DNA of 64,000 nt from JBBROS01 sp965217935 (GTDB lineage: Bacteria > Pseudomonadota > Alphaproteobacteria > Acetobacterales > Acetobacteraceae). The notes under the pieces were generated by a model. That model did no database searches. It had not been told where the DNA came from and worked only from the letters and a program-made list of their open reading frames with translations. Where the stretch lies: positions 1-64,000 of the forward strand of contig OZ244581.1 of NCBI GenBank assembly GCA_965217935.1, read 5' to 3'. Position numbers and translations under genes: made by a program. Shown here piece after piece: positions 52,850-60,933 of the stretch (the first letter of the stretch is position 1; every line of letters starts with the position of its first letter).

Positions 52850-53240
52850 CGGTATGAGCGCCAAGGCCCACATGGCCGCGCGAGGTCTTGGCTGCCCGGC
52901 CCGCTTCTTGCTCACGGCCGGTCAGCGTGGCGACTGCCTGCAGACTCAAGCCCTGATCGAGGGCCTGCCAGCTCAGGTCGTCATGGCCAACACCGCCTAG
53001 GACGCTGACCCGCTGCGCAAAGCCATCGCCGACAAGGGCGCAGCCGCGGTGGTCCCCAACACCGGTCCCGCGTCAAGAAACACCCGATCGACAAGCACCT
53101 CCATGCCCAGCGCCACCTCGTCGAGGGCTGTTTCGGCAAACTCAAGCAGTTCAGCCGAATCGCCAGCCGCTTCGAGAAACCTGCACGGAATTACCTCGCC
53201 GTCGTCACTCTCGCCGTGTGGCTTCGGCAAATGTCCACAC
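52850..53240 (+). pseudogene. IS5-family transposase, C-terminal relic
   Basis: In pieces across frames: SAKAHMAARGLGCPARFLLT, AGQRGDCLQTQALIEGLPAQ, then a TAG where DKAYDADP is expected (VVMANTA-stop-DADPLRKA), IADKGAAAVVPNTG, and after a shift HPIDKHLHAQRHLVEGCFGK with LKQFSRIASRFEKPARNYLA. This is the second half of an IS5-type DDE transposase ending in its catalytic glutamate region. The N-terminal half is gone. It lies 90 bases after hsdR. Confidence 0.8.
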
Positions 53241-53245
53241 CACCT

Positions 53246-53285
53246 AAGCAGACATTCGTGGCTTGTGCCACGAACGTCTGTTTAG
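53246..53285. repeat. Hairpin after the IS5 relic
   Basis: AAGCAGACATTCGTGGC and GCCACGAACGTCTGTTTA form long, nearly perfect arms around TTGT. This may be the preserved end of the IS5-type element or a terminator for the hsd operon. No T-run follows on the plus strand beyond GTTTA. Confidence 0.45.
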
Positions 53286-53349
53286 GCGCCTGCGAAGACG
53301 CATCGTTTTCCGCGTCGTGATGGCGAGCTGTCCCGCGAAATGATGCTTA

Positions 53350-53395
53350 GTGGTCCGATGATGACGGACGCCTCAGTCCGTCATCATCGGACCAC
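53350..53395. terminator. 46-base perfect hairpin downstream of epmA
   Basis: Arms of 20 bases at 53350-53369 and 53376-53395 (beginning GTGGTCCGATGATGACGGAC) pair without a mismatch around the loop GCCTCA. It lies 65 bases beyond the stop codon of epmA on the minus strand. There is no T-run on either side, so factor-independent termination is uncertain; an RNA-stabilising or protein-binding hairpin is equally possible. Confidence 0.5.
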
Positions 53396-53459
53396 GAAAT
53401 CAACCCAGCGCCCTAACTCATGCCGCACCTTCCGAGTGTGTCAGAGCGCCGGGTTCGGG

Positions 53460-54416
53460 TCAGGTTGCGGGGAGCCATTGCACCTGGTCGATGCGGTCGG
53501 CGCCGGAGGCGATCATGGCGAGGCGGTCGAAGCCGAGGGCGATGCCGGCAGCGGGGGGCATGCCGTGGCGCAGCGCGGCGAGAAACTCCTCGTCGAGCGG
53601 CCAGTCGGGGCCGGAGATGGCGTGGCGGCGGGCACGGTCGGCGGCGAAGCGGGCGGTCTGCTCGTGGGCGTCGGTCAGTTCCTCGAAGGCGTTGGCGAGC
53701 TCCATGCCGCAGAGGAACAGCTCGAAGCGGAGGGCAACGCGGGGGTCGGCGGGGTCGCGCCGGGCCAGGGCGGCCTGGGCGGCGGGCCAGTGGGTGAGGA
53801 AGGTGGGGCGGGCGCGGCCGAGATGAGGTTCGACGCGTTCGAGCAGGAGGCGGAAGAAGAGGTCTTCCCAGTTCTCGCCGTCCCTCAGCTCTGCGTTCGC
53901 CGAGGCTGCGAGGGCCGCGGCATCGCCGGCGGTGGCGAGCACGTCGGCGCCGGCGTGGCGGTGGAAGGCTTCGGCGACAGTGAGGCGCTCAAAGTGGCCG
54001 AGGCAGGTCTCGACGCCGCCGCTCGTGACCGCGGGGGGGAGGATGGCGCGGAGGAACGCCTCGGTCTCGTCCATCAGGCCGGCGAAGGAGAGGCCGGGGC
54101 GATACCATTCCAGCATGGTGAACTCGATCTGGTGCCGCGCGCTGCCCTCGCGGTCGCGCCAAACGCGGGCGAGCTGCATGATGGGTCCCGCGCCCGCGAC
54201 CAGCAGTTTTTTCATGGCGAATTCCGGGCTGGTGTGGAGCCAGAGGGCTTGGGCTGCGCCGTACGGGTCGGCGGCTTCGGTGCGCAGGGCGCGGAGATGG
54301 ACCTCTTCGCCGGGGGTGGGGACGGCGTAAGGGGTTTCGACCTCGGCATAGCCGCGGGCGGCGAAGAAGGCGCGGGTGGCGGCGGTGAGCAGCGCGCGAC
54401 GGCGGAGGAAGGGCAA
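53460..54416 (-). CDS. epmA: Elongation factor P lysyl-ligase EpmA
   Basis: A class II lysyl-tRNA-synthetase-like enzyme (318 residues from the TTG at 54416) that attaches beta-lysine to elongation factor P. Core motifs: RALLTAATRAFFAARGYAEV ETPY region (motif 1), FAMKKLLVAGAGPIMQLARV with RVWRDREGSARHQIEFTMLE (motif 2, start of FTMLEWYRP), and GIALGFDRLAMIASGADRID (motif 3, GFDRLAM). It lacks the anticodon-binding domain, as EpmA does. Homology continues upstream to about 54443 (WRPESLVARL), but no ATG, GTG or TTG is found there before a stop, so the start is uncertain. EF-P itself is not in this window. Confidence 0.87.
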   Translation of the reverse strand: MPFLRRRALLTAATRAFFAARGYAEVETPYAVPTPGEEVHLRALRTEAADPYGAAQALWLHTSPEFAMKKLLVAGAGPIMQLARVWRDREGSARHQIEFTMLEWYRPGLSFAGLMDETEAFLRAILPPAVTSGGVETCLGHFERLTVAEAFHRHAGADVLATAGDAAALAASANAELRDGENWEDLFFRLLLERVEPHLGRARPTFLTHWPAAQAALARRDPADPRVALRFELFLCGMELANAFEELTDAHEQTARFAADRARRHAISGPDWPLDEEFLAALRHGMPPAAGIALGFDRLAMIASGADRIDQVQWLPAT

Positions 54417-54543
54417 GCGGGCGACGAGGCTTTCGGGGCGCCAGGGGGGAGCCGGGCCGTTCAGCGGCGACAGCCCTGGCGCATCTCCCGCCCGGGGGCG
54501 CGATCATTGCTTGCCGGGGCGGCAACCTCGTCTCGTGTCCTGC

Positions 54544-54571
54544 CCCAGACGTTCGCTTTCGAACGTCTGGG
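54544..54571. repeat. Perfect hairpin upstream of epmA
   Basis: CCCAGACGTTCG-CTTT-CGAACGTCTGGG. It stands about 130 bases upstream of epmA on its promoter side. The arm shares GAACGTCT with the hairpin at 53246-53285. Fifty bases further, CTAGCGTCCCG (54597-54607) and CGGGACACTAG (54644-54654) form a second inverted repeat that may be the collapsed ends of an insertion sequence. Confidence 0.45.
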
Positions 54572-54660
54572 ATAAGCAGGCCACGAAAATAACGGGCTAG
54601 CGTCCCGAGGCACGAGATTTCAACATGATGAACTTCTGAACCGGGACACTAGAACGATGG

Positions 54661-55044
54661 TCACCAGATCGTCCTGACATCGTAGGCAGCGAAGACCCGG
54701 CCCGAGGTGATGATCGTCATCTTGCTGCGTTGCGCCGAGGCGATCAGCATACGGTCCATCGGGTCCTTGTGCATATTGGGGAGATTGTTGGCGGCCTCGG
54801 CGTCCGCCCACTCGAAGGGCTGCTGCCGGAAGCCTTGGTCGGCCAGCAAGGCGGAGAACGTGGGCCAGCGTCGCCACACGCGCGGCAGCTTTCCGAGCGC
54901 CGCTGTGCGGGTGATCTCCCATACCGTGGTCGGCAACACGGCAATCTCGCTGTCCCGCATGACGGACGCGGCCTTCGGCATGGCCGACTCCAGGTCCGGT
55001 TGGGTGAGGAAGACGATCAGCGCGCAGGCGTCGGCCAGGAACAT
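54661..55044 (-). CDS. vapC: PIN-domain toxin VapC
   Basis: A 127-residue PIN nuclease. Acidic residues: MFLADACALIVFLTQPDLES (first Asp), TTVWEITRTAALGKLPRVW (Glu), NNLPNMHKDPMDRMLIASAQ (Asp-x-x-Asp), then IITSGRVFAAYDVRTIW (last Asp). It would inhibit growth by cutting specific tRNA or rRNA when released from VapB. Its ATG overlaps the vapB stop as TGATG, so the two are coupled. Normal length and intact. Confidence 0.87.
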   Translation of the reverse strand: MFLADACALIVFLTQPDLESAMPKAASVMRDSEIAVLPTTVWEITRTAALGKLPRVWRRWPTFSALLADQGFRQQPFEWADAEAANNLPNMHKDPMDRMLIASAQRSKMTIITSGRVFAAYDVRTIW

Positions 55045-55292
55045 CAGGCGGGCCAGCCCTCCGCGGTCAACCCCTCGTCGGTCATCGGCGCGAAGGTCGA
55101 GGGATCGTAGGCGAACCCCTGCCATTCCGGGGCATCCCGCAGGATGCCGGGCTGGCGGCGAATGACGGGCAACCGGGTCAGCCGCGCGACAGGCTTGACG
55201 TTGCGGGCGATCACGACATCCTCGCCGCGCCTGACCTCGTTGAGCAGTTGCGAGAGGGTCGTCTTTGCCTGGTGGATGTTGGCGACTTTCAT
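55044..55292 (-). CDS. vapB: Phd/YefM-family antitoxin VapB
   Basis: An 82-residue antitoxin with the Phd/YefM N-terminal DNA-binding fold (KVANIHQAKTTLSQLLNEVR, GEDVVIARNVKPVARLTRLP) and a C-terminal tail that should wrap the toxin (EWQGFAYDPSTFAPMTDEGL). It precedes vapC and overlaps it by one base, the standard order. It is likely to repress the shared promoter in the 127-bp gap before the divergent helicase gene, so it might also touch that gene's expression. Confidence 0.87.
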   Translation of the reverse strand: MKVANIHQAKTTLSQLLNEVRRGEDVVIARNVKPVARLTRLPVIRRQPGILRDAPEWQGFAYDPSTFAPMTDEGLTAEGWPA

Positions 55293-55419
55293 AACCCTGC
55301 CCGTGGTTAGTCCAGTAAATTAAGGTGCCTATGGGTCGGGAATCAAGCTGACCTGGGGTCTGCGTTGGCGGCTGCCTGCTGGCATTTGACACGCCAGCGG
55401 CCCGGGCTATGTCTGGCCG

Positions 55420-57918
55420 GTGGGAACATTGCCGGAACCGTTCGCGGGGTGGTTCGCGCGCCGGGGATGGGCGCCGCGGGCGCACCAGCTCGCCATGATC
55501 GAGGCGGCTCAGACCGGGCAGAGCGCGTTGCTGGTGGCGCCGACGGGCGGGGGCAAGACGTTGGCGGGGTTCCTGGCCAGCCTAATCGACCTGGCGGCGC
55601 GGCCGCGGGAAGGGTTGCATACCGTCTATGTCAGCCCGCTGAAGGCGCTGGCGACGGACATCGCGCGCAACCTCGTGGCGCCCGTCGAGGAGATGGGGCT
55701 TGCCATCGGCATCGAGACGCGGACGGGGGACACGCCCGCGAACCGGCGCAAGCGGCAGAAGGACGCGCCGCCCAACCTGCTGCTGACGACGCCGGAGAGC
55801 TTGGCGTTGCTGCTGAGCCAGGAGCACGCGGCGGGGCTGTTCTCGACGCTCGAGGCGGTGCTGATCGACGAGGTCCATGCGCTGGCGGGCACGAAGCGGG
55901 GGGACCAGTTGGCGCTGTGCCTGGCCCGGCTCGCGCGGATCGCGCCCGGGGCGCGGCGGGCCGGGCTGTCGGCGACGGTTGCGCATCAGCGGGCGCTGCT
56001 GGATTACGTGGGCGGGGGGGAGGCGCCGCGGCTGATCCAGGTGGCCGAGGGGACGCCCCCTGCCCTCTCGATCCTGATGCCGGCGGAGCGGCTGCCTTGG
56101 TCGGGACACATGGGGCTTGCGGCGGCGTCGCGGGTGCTGGAGCGGATCGCGTCGCACCGGATGACGATCGTGTTCGTCAACACTCGGGCGCAGGGCGAAT
56201 TAATGTTCCAGGCGCTCTGGAAGCTCAATACCGAGACGCTGCCGATCGGGATTCATCATGGCAGCCTCGACATCGGGCAGCGCCGCCGCGTCGAGGCGGC
56301 GATGGCGGAGGGCCGGTTGCGGGCGGTGGTGGCGACCAGCAGCCTTGACCTCGGGATCGACTGGGGGCGCGTGGACCAGGTGATCCAGGTCGGGGCGCCC
56401 AAGGGGGTGAGCCGGCTGGTGCAGCGGGTGGGGCGGGCGAACCATCGGATGGACGAGGCGAGCCGCGCCCTGCTGGTGCCTGCCAACCGGTTCGAGCTGC
56501 TGGAGTGCGAGGCGGCGATCGAGGGGGTGGCGGCGGGGGAGCAGGACGGGCCGCCGCCGCCGCCCGGGGGGCTGGACGTGCTGGCGCAGCACCTGCTGCT
56601 GATGGCAGCATCCGGGCCGTTCCATCCGGACGCGATGTTCGAGGAGGTTCGCCGCGCCGCGCCGTATGCCGGGCTGACGCGGCGGGATTTCGACGACGTG
56701 CTGCGGTTCGTAGAGGATGGGGGATATGCACTGGCGGCTTACGAGCGGTATCGCAAGCTGTTCCGGGATTCGGAGGGGATCGTGCATATAAGGGGCGCGC
56801 GCGTGGCGCGGCAGGCCCGGATGAACCTGGGGACAATCGTGGAAGCGCCGTTGCTGAAGGTGCGTTACGCGGGGCGCGGGGGCGGGAACTTGGGGGAAAT
56901 CGAGGAGAGTTTCGTGACCATGATGTCGCCCGGCGATACGTTCATGTTCGCGGGGCGGCTGCTGCGCTACGTGCGGGTGCGGGAGACGACGATCGAGGTG
57001 GCGGAGGGGGGCGAGGGGGAACCGATGGTGCCGGCCTACGCCGGGTCGCGGCAGCCGTTGACGACCAATCTTGCGGCCCGGGTGCGGGCGATGCTGCATG
57101 ACCCGGCGACTTGGTCGCATTACCCGGAGCCGGTGCGGGAGTGGCTCGCTTTGCAAAGGGAGCGGAGCGAGCTGCCGGGGGAGGACGACCTGCTCGTCGA
57201 GGTGTTTCCGCGCAACGGGCGCTGGTTCCTGGTGGCGTACTGCTTCGAGGGGCGGCTCGCGCACCAGACGCTGGGGATGCTGCTGACGCGGCGGATGGAG
57301 CGGTTCGGCTACGCGCCGCTCGGGTTCGTGGCGACGGATTACGTGATCGCGGTCTGGTCGGCCAACGAGGCGGCGGACGTGGCCGGGCTGTTCGAGCAGG
57401 ACATGCTGGGGGACGACCTCGAGGCCTGGATGGCGGAGAGCAGCATGTTGCGGCGGACGTTCCGCAACGTGGCGGTGATCAGCGGGCTGGTGGAGCGGAA
57501 CCATCCGGGGCAGGAGCGGTCGCGGCGGCAGGTGACGGTCAACACGGACCTGATCTATGACGTGCTGCGGCGGCATCAGCCAAACCACGTGCTGCTGCGG
57601 GCGACGCGGGCGGATGCGGCGGGGGGGCTGACGGATCTGGGGCGGCTCGCGGACATGCTGGGGCGGGTGGCCGGGAAGGTGCGGACGGTGCGGCTCGACC
57701 GGGTGTCGCCGCTGGCGGTGCCGGTGCTGCTGGACATCGGGCGGGAGACGGTGCGGACGCAGGCTGACGAGGACGCGATGCTGGCGGAGACGGAGGCGCT
57801 GGTGGCGGAGGCGACCGGGGCCGCGCCTTCGAGCCAGGCGCCGATGCGGGTTCATGCGGTGCATCGAGCCAACCTCGCCATCCTGCAGCGCAAGCCGGGC
57901 CGCAGGCGCAGCGCTTGA
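55420..57918 (+). CDS. Lhr-type, ligase-associated DEXH-box helicase
   Basis: An 832-residue superfamily 2 helicase of the ligase-associated DNA-damage-response Lhr subgroup. Motifs: ALLVAPTGGGKTLAGFLASL (Walker A), VYVSPLKALATDIARNLVAP (Ia), LTTPESLALLLSQEHA, AVLIDEVHALAGTKRGDQLA (DEVH), RRAGLSATVAHQRALL (III), TIVFVNTRAQGELMFQALWK (IV) and SLDLGIDWGRVDQVIQVGAP with VSRLVQRVGRANHRM (V-VI). The Lhr C-terminal winged-helix and core domains complete it. Start GTG at 55420. In other genomes it is grouped with an ATP-dependent DNA ligase, an exonuclease and PdeM; here only PdeM follows. Confidence 0.9.
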   Translation: MGTLPEPFAGWFARRGWAPRAHQLAMIEAAQTGQSALLVAPTGGGKTLAGFLASLIDLAARPREGLHTVYVSPLKALATDIARNLVAPVEEMGLAIGIETRTGDTPANRRKRQKDAPPNLLLTTPESLALLLSQEHAAGLFSTLEAVLIDEVHALAGTKRGDQLALCLARLARIAPGARRAGLSATVAHQRALLDYVGGGEAPRLIQVAEGTPPALSILMPAERLPWSGHMGLAAASRVLERIASHRMTIVFVNTRAQGELMFQALWKLNTETLPIGIHHGSLDIGQRRRVEAAMAEGRLRAVVATSSLDLGIDWGRVDQVIQVGAPKGVSRLVQRVGRANHRMDEASRALLVPANRFELLECEAAIEGVAAGEQDGPPPPPGGLDVLAQHLLLMAASGPFHPDAMFEEVRRAAPYAGLTRRDFDDVLRFVEDGGYALAAYERYRKLFRDSEGIVHIRGARVARQARMNLGTIVEAPLLKVRYAGRGGGNLGEIEESFVTMMSPGDTFMFAGRLLRYVRVRETTIEVAEGGEGEPMVPAYAGSRQPLTTNLAARVRAMLHDPATWSHYPEPVREWLALQRERSELPGEDDLLVEVFPRNGRWFLVAYCFEGRLAHQTLGMLLTRRMERFGYAPLGFVATDYVIAVWSANEAADVAGLFEQDMLGDDLEAWMAESSMLRRTFRNVAVISGLVERNHPGQERSRRQVTVNTDLIYDVLRRHQPNHVLLRATRADAAGGLTDLGRLADMLGRVAGKVRTVRLDRVSPLAVPVLLDIGRETVRTQADEDAMLAETEALVAEATGAAPSSQAPMRVHAVHRANLAILQRKPGRRRSA

Positions 57919-58616
57919 CGGCGGCCCCGGTTCATCTCGGCGGGCATCGGTTGCTGCTGGACCCGCTGGGGGCGGTGGTCTGGCCCGAGGCCGGATTGCT
58001 GGCGGTGGCGGACTTGCACCTGGAGAAGGGGACCGCGGCGGCGAGGCGGGGGCAGCTCGTGCCGCCTTGGGACACCGGGCTGACGCTGGACCGGCTTGAG
58101 TCGCTGCTGCGGCGGTGGCGGCCGCGGCTGGTGGTGGCGCTCGGGGACAGCTTCCATGACGCGCGCGGGGCGGGGCGGATGGCGGCGGGCGACGCGGCCC
58201 GGCTGCAGGCGATGGGGGAGGCGGCCCGGTTCGTCTGGGTGCTGGGCAACCATGACCCTGCCGCGCCGGACGGGTTGCCGGGGCTTGCCGCCGAGAGCTG
58301 GGAGTGGGATGGGCTGGTGTTCCGGCACGAGGGGGTTCCGGGCGGGGTCGCGGGCGCGGAGGGGGAGCTTTGCGGGCACCACCATCCGAAGGCGAGCGTG
58401 GAGACGCGGGCGGGGCGGATCACGCGACCGTGTTTCGTCGCCGATGGGCGGCGGATCATGCTGCCGGCGATGGGCGCCTACACGGGCGGACTTGACCTCC
58501 ATAGCCCGGCAATCGCCCGCCTGTTCCCGCGCGGCGGGCGGGCGTTCCTGCTTGGACAAGGACGGTTGTTCAGCTTTACTCTACGTCAGGCGCGGGCGGC
58601 CTCGGTCCCCGCATGA
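57915..58616 (+). CDS. pdeM: Ligase-associated DNA-damage-response phosphoesterase PdeM
   Basis: A 233-residue calcineurin-like metallophosphoesterase. Metal-site motifs: LLAVADLHLEKGTAAARRGQ (DxH), LVVALGDSFHDARGAGR (GDxxxD form), FVWVLGNHDPAAPDG (GNHD) and GELCGHHHPKASVETRAGRI (GHxH). The start is TTG at 57915, sharing four bases (TTGA) with the helicase stop, so the two are translated together. It probably removes phosphate groups from damaged DNA ends or nucleotides, but the substrate is not settled for the family. Confidence 0.88.
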   Translation: MTAAPVHLGGHRLLLDPLGAVVWPEAGLLAVADLHLEKGTAAARRGQLVPPWDTGLTLDRLESLLRRWRPRLVVALGDSFHDARGAGRMAAGDAARLQAMGEAARFVWVLGNHDPAAPDGLPGLAAESWEWDGLVFRHEGVPGGVAGAEGELCGHHHPKASVETRAGRITRPCFVADGRRIMLPAMGAYTGGLDLHSPAIARLFPRGGRAFLLGQGRLFSFTLRQARAASVPA

Positions 58617-58674
58617 TTGAACCAGCAGGCTGACGCCTCACATTCCATAGCCTGATCGCAATGGAGGGCATGGG

Positions 58675-60120
58675 TTGGCGCGGAAGGAGGGACAAGCACC
58701 GGCAATCGTCTGGTTCCGGCAGGATCTCCGCGTCGACGACCACGCGGCGCTGACGGCGGCGTGCGCCGGGGGGCGTCCGGTGGCGCCGGTTTACATCCTC
58801 GACGATGAGTCGGCCGGGGCTTGGGCGATGGGGGGGGCGAGCCGGTGGTGGCTGCATTATAGCCTGCTGTCGTTGCGCTCGGCGCTGGAAGGCTGCGGCG
58901 CGGGGCTCGTGCTGCGCCGGGGCAAGGCGGTGGAGGTGCTGCCGGCGTTGATGCAGGAGACGGGGGCCGGGGAGGTCCATGCCGGGGTGATGCATGAGCC
59001 TTGGGCGCGCGCGGTCGATCAGGCGCTTGCGGGTGTTTTGCCCGAAGGGGCGCTGCGCCTGCATCGGACGACGACGCTGTTCGACCTGGAGACGATCCGG
59101 ACCAAGACGGGAGGGATCTACGGCGTCTATACGCCGTTCGCGCGCTCGTTGCGGAGCCGGGGCGAGCTGTCCCCGCCCGACCCCGCGCCGCGGCGGCTGA
59201 TCTCGGCGCGGCTGCCGGCGTCGGAGCGGCTGGAAGATTGGGCGTTGCTGCCGGTCAAGCCGGATTGGGCGGGGGGGATGCGGGAGACGTGGCAACCGGG
59301 AACGGAGGCGGCGCAATCCCGGCTCGCCGCGTTCGTCGACAATGCCGTGCATGGATATGACGTCGGGCGCAACCTGCCGGGGCAGGCGGGGACGAGCATG
59401 TTGTCGCCGCACCTGCACTGGGGGGAGATCTCGCCCGGGCAGGTGTGGCATGGGGTGATGGCGGGGGACGGGCGCAGCAAGGGGCTGGACACGTATCTGG
59501 GGGAGATCCTGTGGCGGGAGTTCGCGGCCTACCTGCTGTGGCACAACCCGCATCTGCCGGAGCAGCCGCTGCGCCCGCGGTTCGCCAAGTTGCCGACGCG
59601 GACCAAGCCGGACGAGCTTCATGCCTGGGAGCGGGGGCGGACGGGGGTGCCGATCGTGGACGCCGGGTTGCGGCAGCTCTGGCATCTGGGGTGGATGCAC
59701 AACCGAGTGCGGATGATCGCGGCGTCGTTCCTGGTCAAGCACCTGCTGCTGCCGTGGCGGGCCGGGGAGGACTGGTTTTGGGACACGCTGGTCGATGCGG
59801 ACCTGGCGAGCAACGCGGCGAGCTGGCAGTGGATCGCGGGCTCCGGCATCGACAGCCAACCGTTCTTCCGCGTGTTCAACCCGGTTAGCCAGGGCAAGAA
59901 ATTCGACGCGGACGGGGCCTACGTGCGGCGGTGGGCGCCGGAGCTGGCAGGGATGCCGGACCGGTGGGTGCATGAGCCTTGGGCGGCCCCGGCCGCGGTG
60001 CTGAGCAAGGCGGGGGTCGAGCTGGGGCGTGACTACCCGCGGCCGATCGTTGATTTGTCCAAGGGGCGGCAGCGGGCGCTGGAGGCCTACCGCAGCACGG
60101 TGCGCGAGGCGGCGGAGTGA
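58675..60120 (+). CDS. phr: Deoxyribodipyrimidine photolyase (CPD type)
   Basis: A 481-residue photolyase that splits UV-made pyrimidine dimers using light. The N-terminal Rossmann-like domain starts IVWFRQDLRVDDHAALTAAC; the FAD domain holds GTSMLSPHLHWGEISPGQVW, LWREFAAYLLWHNPHLPEQP, GVPIVDAGLRQLWHLGWMHN and WFWDTLVDADLASNAASWQW with GSGIDSQPFFRVFNPVSQG. These bind FAD and include the tryptophans of the electron-transfer chain. The start is TTG at 58675; AATGGAGG stands upstream at a workable distance. The stop overlaps the next gene's GTG. Confidence 0.92.
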   Translation: MARKEGQAPAIVWFRQDLRVDDHAALTAACAGGRPVAPVYILDDESAGAWAMGGASRWWLHYSLLSLRSALEGCGAGLVLRRGKAVEVLPALMQETGAGEVHAGVMHEPWARAVDQALAGVLPEGALRLHRTTTLFDLETIRTKTGGIYGVYTPFARSLRSRGELSPPDPAPRRLISARLPASERLEDWALLPVKPDWAGGMRETWQPGTEAAQSRLAAFVDNAVHGYDVGRNLPGQAGTSMLSPHLHWGEISPGQVWHGVMAGDGRSKGLDTYLGEILWREFAAYLLWHNPHLPEQPLRPRFAKLPTRTKPDELHAWERGRTGVPIVDAGLRQLWHLGWMHNRVRMIAASFLVKHLLLPWRAGEDWFWDTLVDADLASNAASWQWIAGSGIDSQPFFRVFNPVSQGKKFDADGAYVRRWAPELAGMPDRWVHEPWAAPAAVLSKAGVELGRDYPRPIVDLSKGRQRALEAYRSTVREAAE

Positions 60121-60809
60121 CGCGAACTATTCCGCCGGGACAGGCTCTGCGCGTCGTGGGGGACGTGCATGGGGACATAAGGGCGTTCCGGGCAGCGATC
60201 GCGACGGACCGGTTCCTGATCCAGCTCGGAGATCTGAGCGATCATGGGCCGGACAGCGCCGGGGTGATTCGGCTGATGCTGGAGGTGATGACGGAGGGGC
60301 GGGGGCTGTTCATTCTGGGCAACCACGACCGCAAGCTGGGGCGGGCGCTTTCGGGGCTCGCGGTGCGAATGGATGGGCCGTTGCGGGCGACGGTCGGCCA
60401 GATCGACGAGACGTTGCGCGACCGGGTGCTGGACGCGATCAGCCATGCGCCGGCCTGGGCGGTTTCAGGGCGCCGGGCGTTCGTGCACGGCGGGTTCCAT
60501 CCGGCGATGCTGGACGAGGCCCCTCCCCCGCCGCTGGGACGGGTGACGCCGATCCTCTCGCGGGCGTTGTTCGGCGAGACGACGGGGCGGATGCAGCCGG
60601 ACGGGTATCCGGAGCGGGTGCTGCGCTGGGTGGACCGGATTCCGGCGGGGCTGACGGTGTACTGCGGCCATGACCAGCGGAGCACGGATGGGCGGCCCTA
60701 CGTGCGGCGCGGGGCGGGGGGCGGGACGGCGATGTTCCTGGATACAGGAGCCGGAAAAGGGGGGCACTTGTCCTGGATCGACCTGCCTGCGGGGCATGGG
60801 CTGGATTAG
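60117..60809 (+). CDS. Metallophosphoesterase (PP2A/ApaH-like)
   Basis: A 230-residue phosphoesterase different in type from PdeM. Motifs: LRVVGDVHGDIRAFRAAIAT (GDVHGD), FLIQLGDLSDHGPDSAGVIR (GDxxDHGPxS), GRGLFILGNHDRKLGRALSG (GNHD), RRAFVHGGFHPAMLDE (HGG) and LTVYCGHDQRSTDGRPYVRR (GHD). These match bacterial serine/threonine phosphatases and diadenosine-tetraphosphate hydrolases. GTG start at 60117 overlaps the photolyase stop as GTGA, so it belongs to the same transcript. The stop codon opens the repeat at 60807. Confidence 0.88.
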   Translation: MTRTIPPGQALRVVGDVHGDIRAFRAAIATDRFLIQLGDLSDHGPDSAGVIRLMLEVMTEGRGLFILGNHDRKLGRALSGLAVRMDGPLRATVGQIDETLRDRVLDAISHAPAWAVSGRRAFVHGGFHPAMLDEAPPPPLGRVTPILSRALFGETTGRMQPDGYPERVLRWVDRIPAGLTVYCGHDQRSTDGRPYVRRGAGGGTAMFLDTGAGKGGHLSWIDLPAGHGLD

Positions 60810-60905
60810 ATCGTGATCGCTCTGACTGACACCAGTCAGAAAGTGAATTGCCGTCTCTGACAAAGTTCGGCCCGGTTTGGCCTGAGACAATCAGGGCGAT
60901 ACCGG
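60807..60905. repeat. Intergenic hairpin repeat (element copy d)
   Basis: Starts at the phosphoesterase stop as TAGATCGTGATCGCTCTGAC and folds with CAGTCAGA. A second module (ATTGCCGTCTCTGAC ... GAGACAATCAGGGCGAT) follows. The order of parts is that of the copies at 11971-12023 and 16440-16497, with substitutions. It stands between two convergent genes, as a terminator would. Confidence 0.6.
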
Positions 60906-60933
60906 TCCAGCCCGTGCCCCGGCCAAGGCCGGT

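Noticed and set aside
49340..52915. A 1191-codon open frame antisense to hsdR
   Set aside because: Its product is rich in Arg, His, Gly and Leu with no family likeness, and hsdR on the other strand has all expected motifs. Long antisense frames are usual in GC-rich DNA.
53340..54575. A 411-codon glycine-rich frame on the plus strand
   Set aside because: It is the mirror of epmA; the glycine richness comes from the complement of GC-rich codons.
56200..57864. A 554-codon frame antisense to the Lhr helicase
   Set aside because: Low-complexity His/Arg/Pro composition and no motif; the helicase on the plus strand explains the region.
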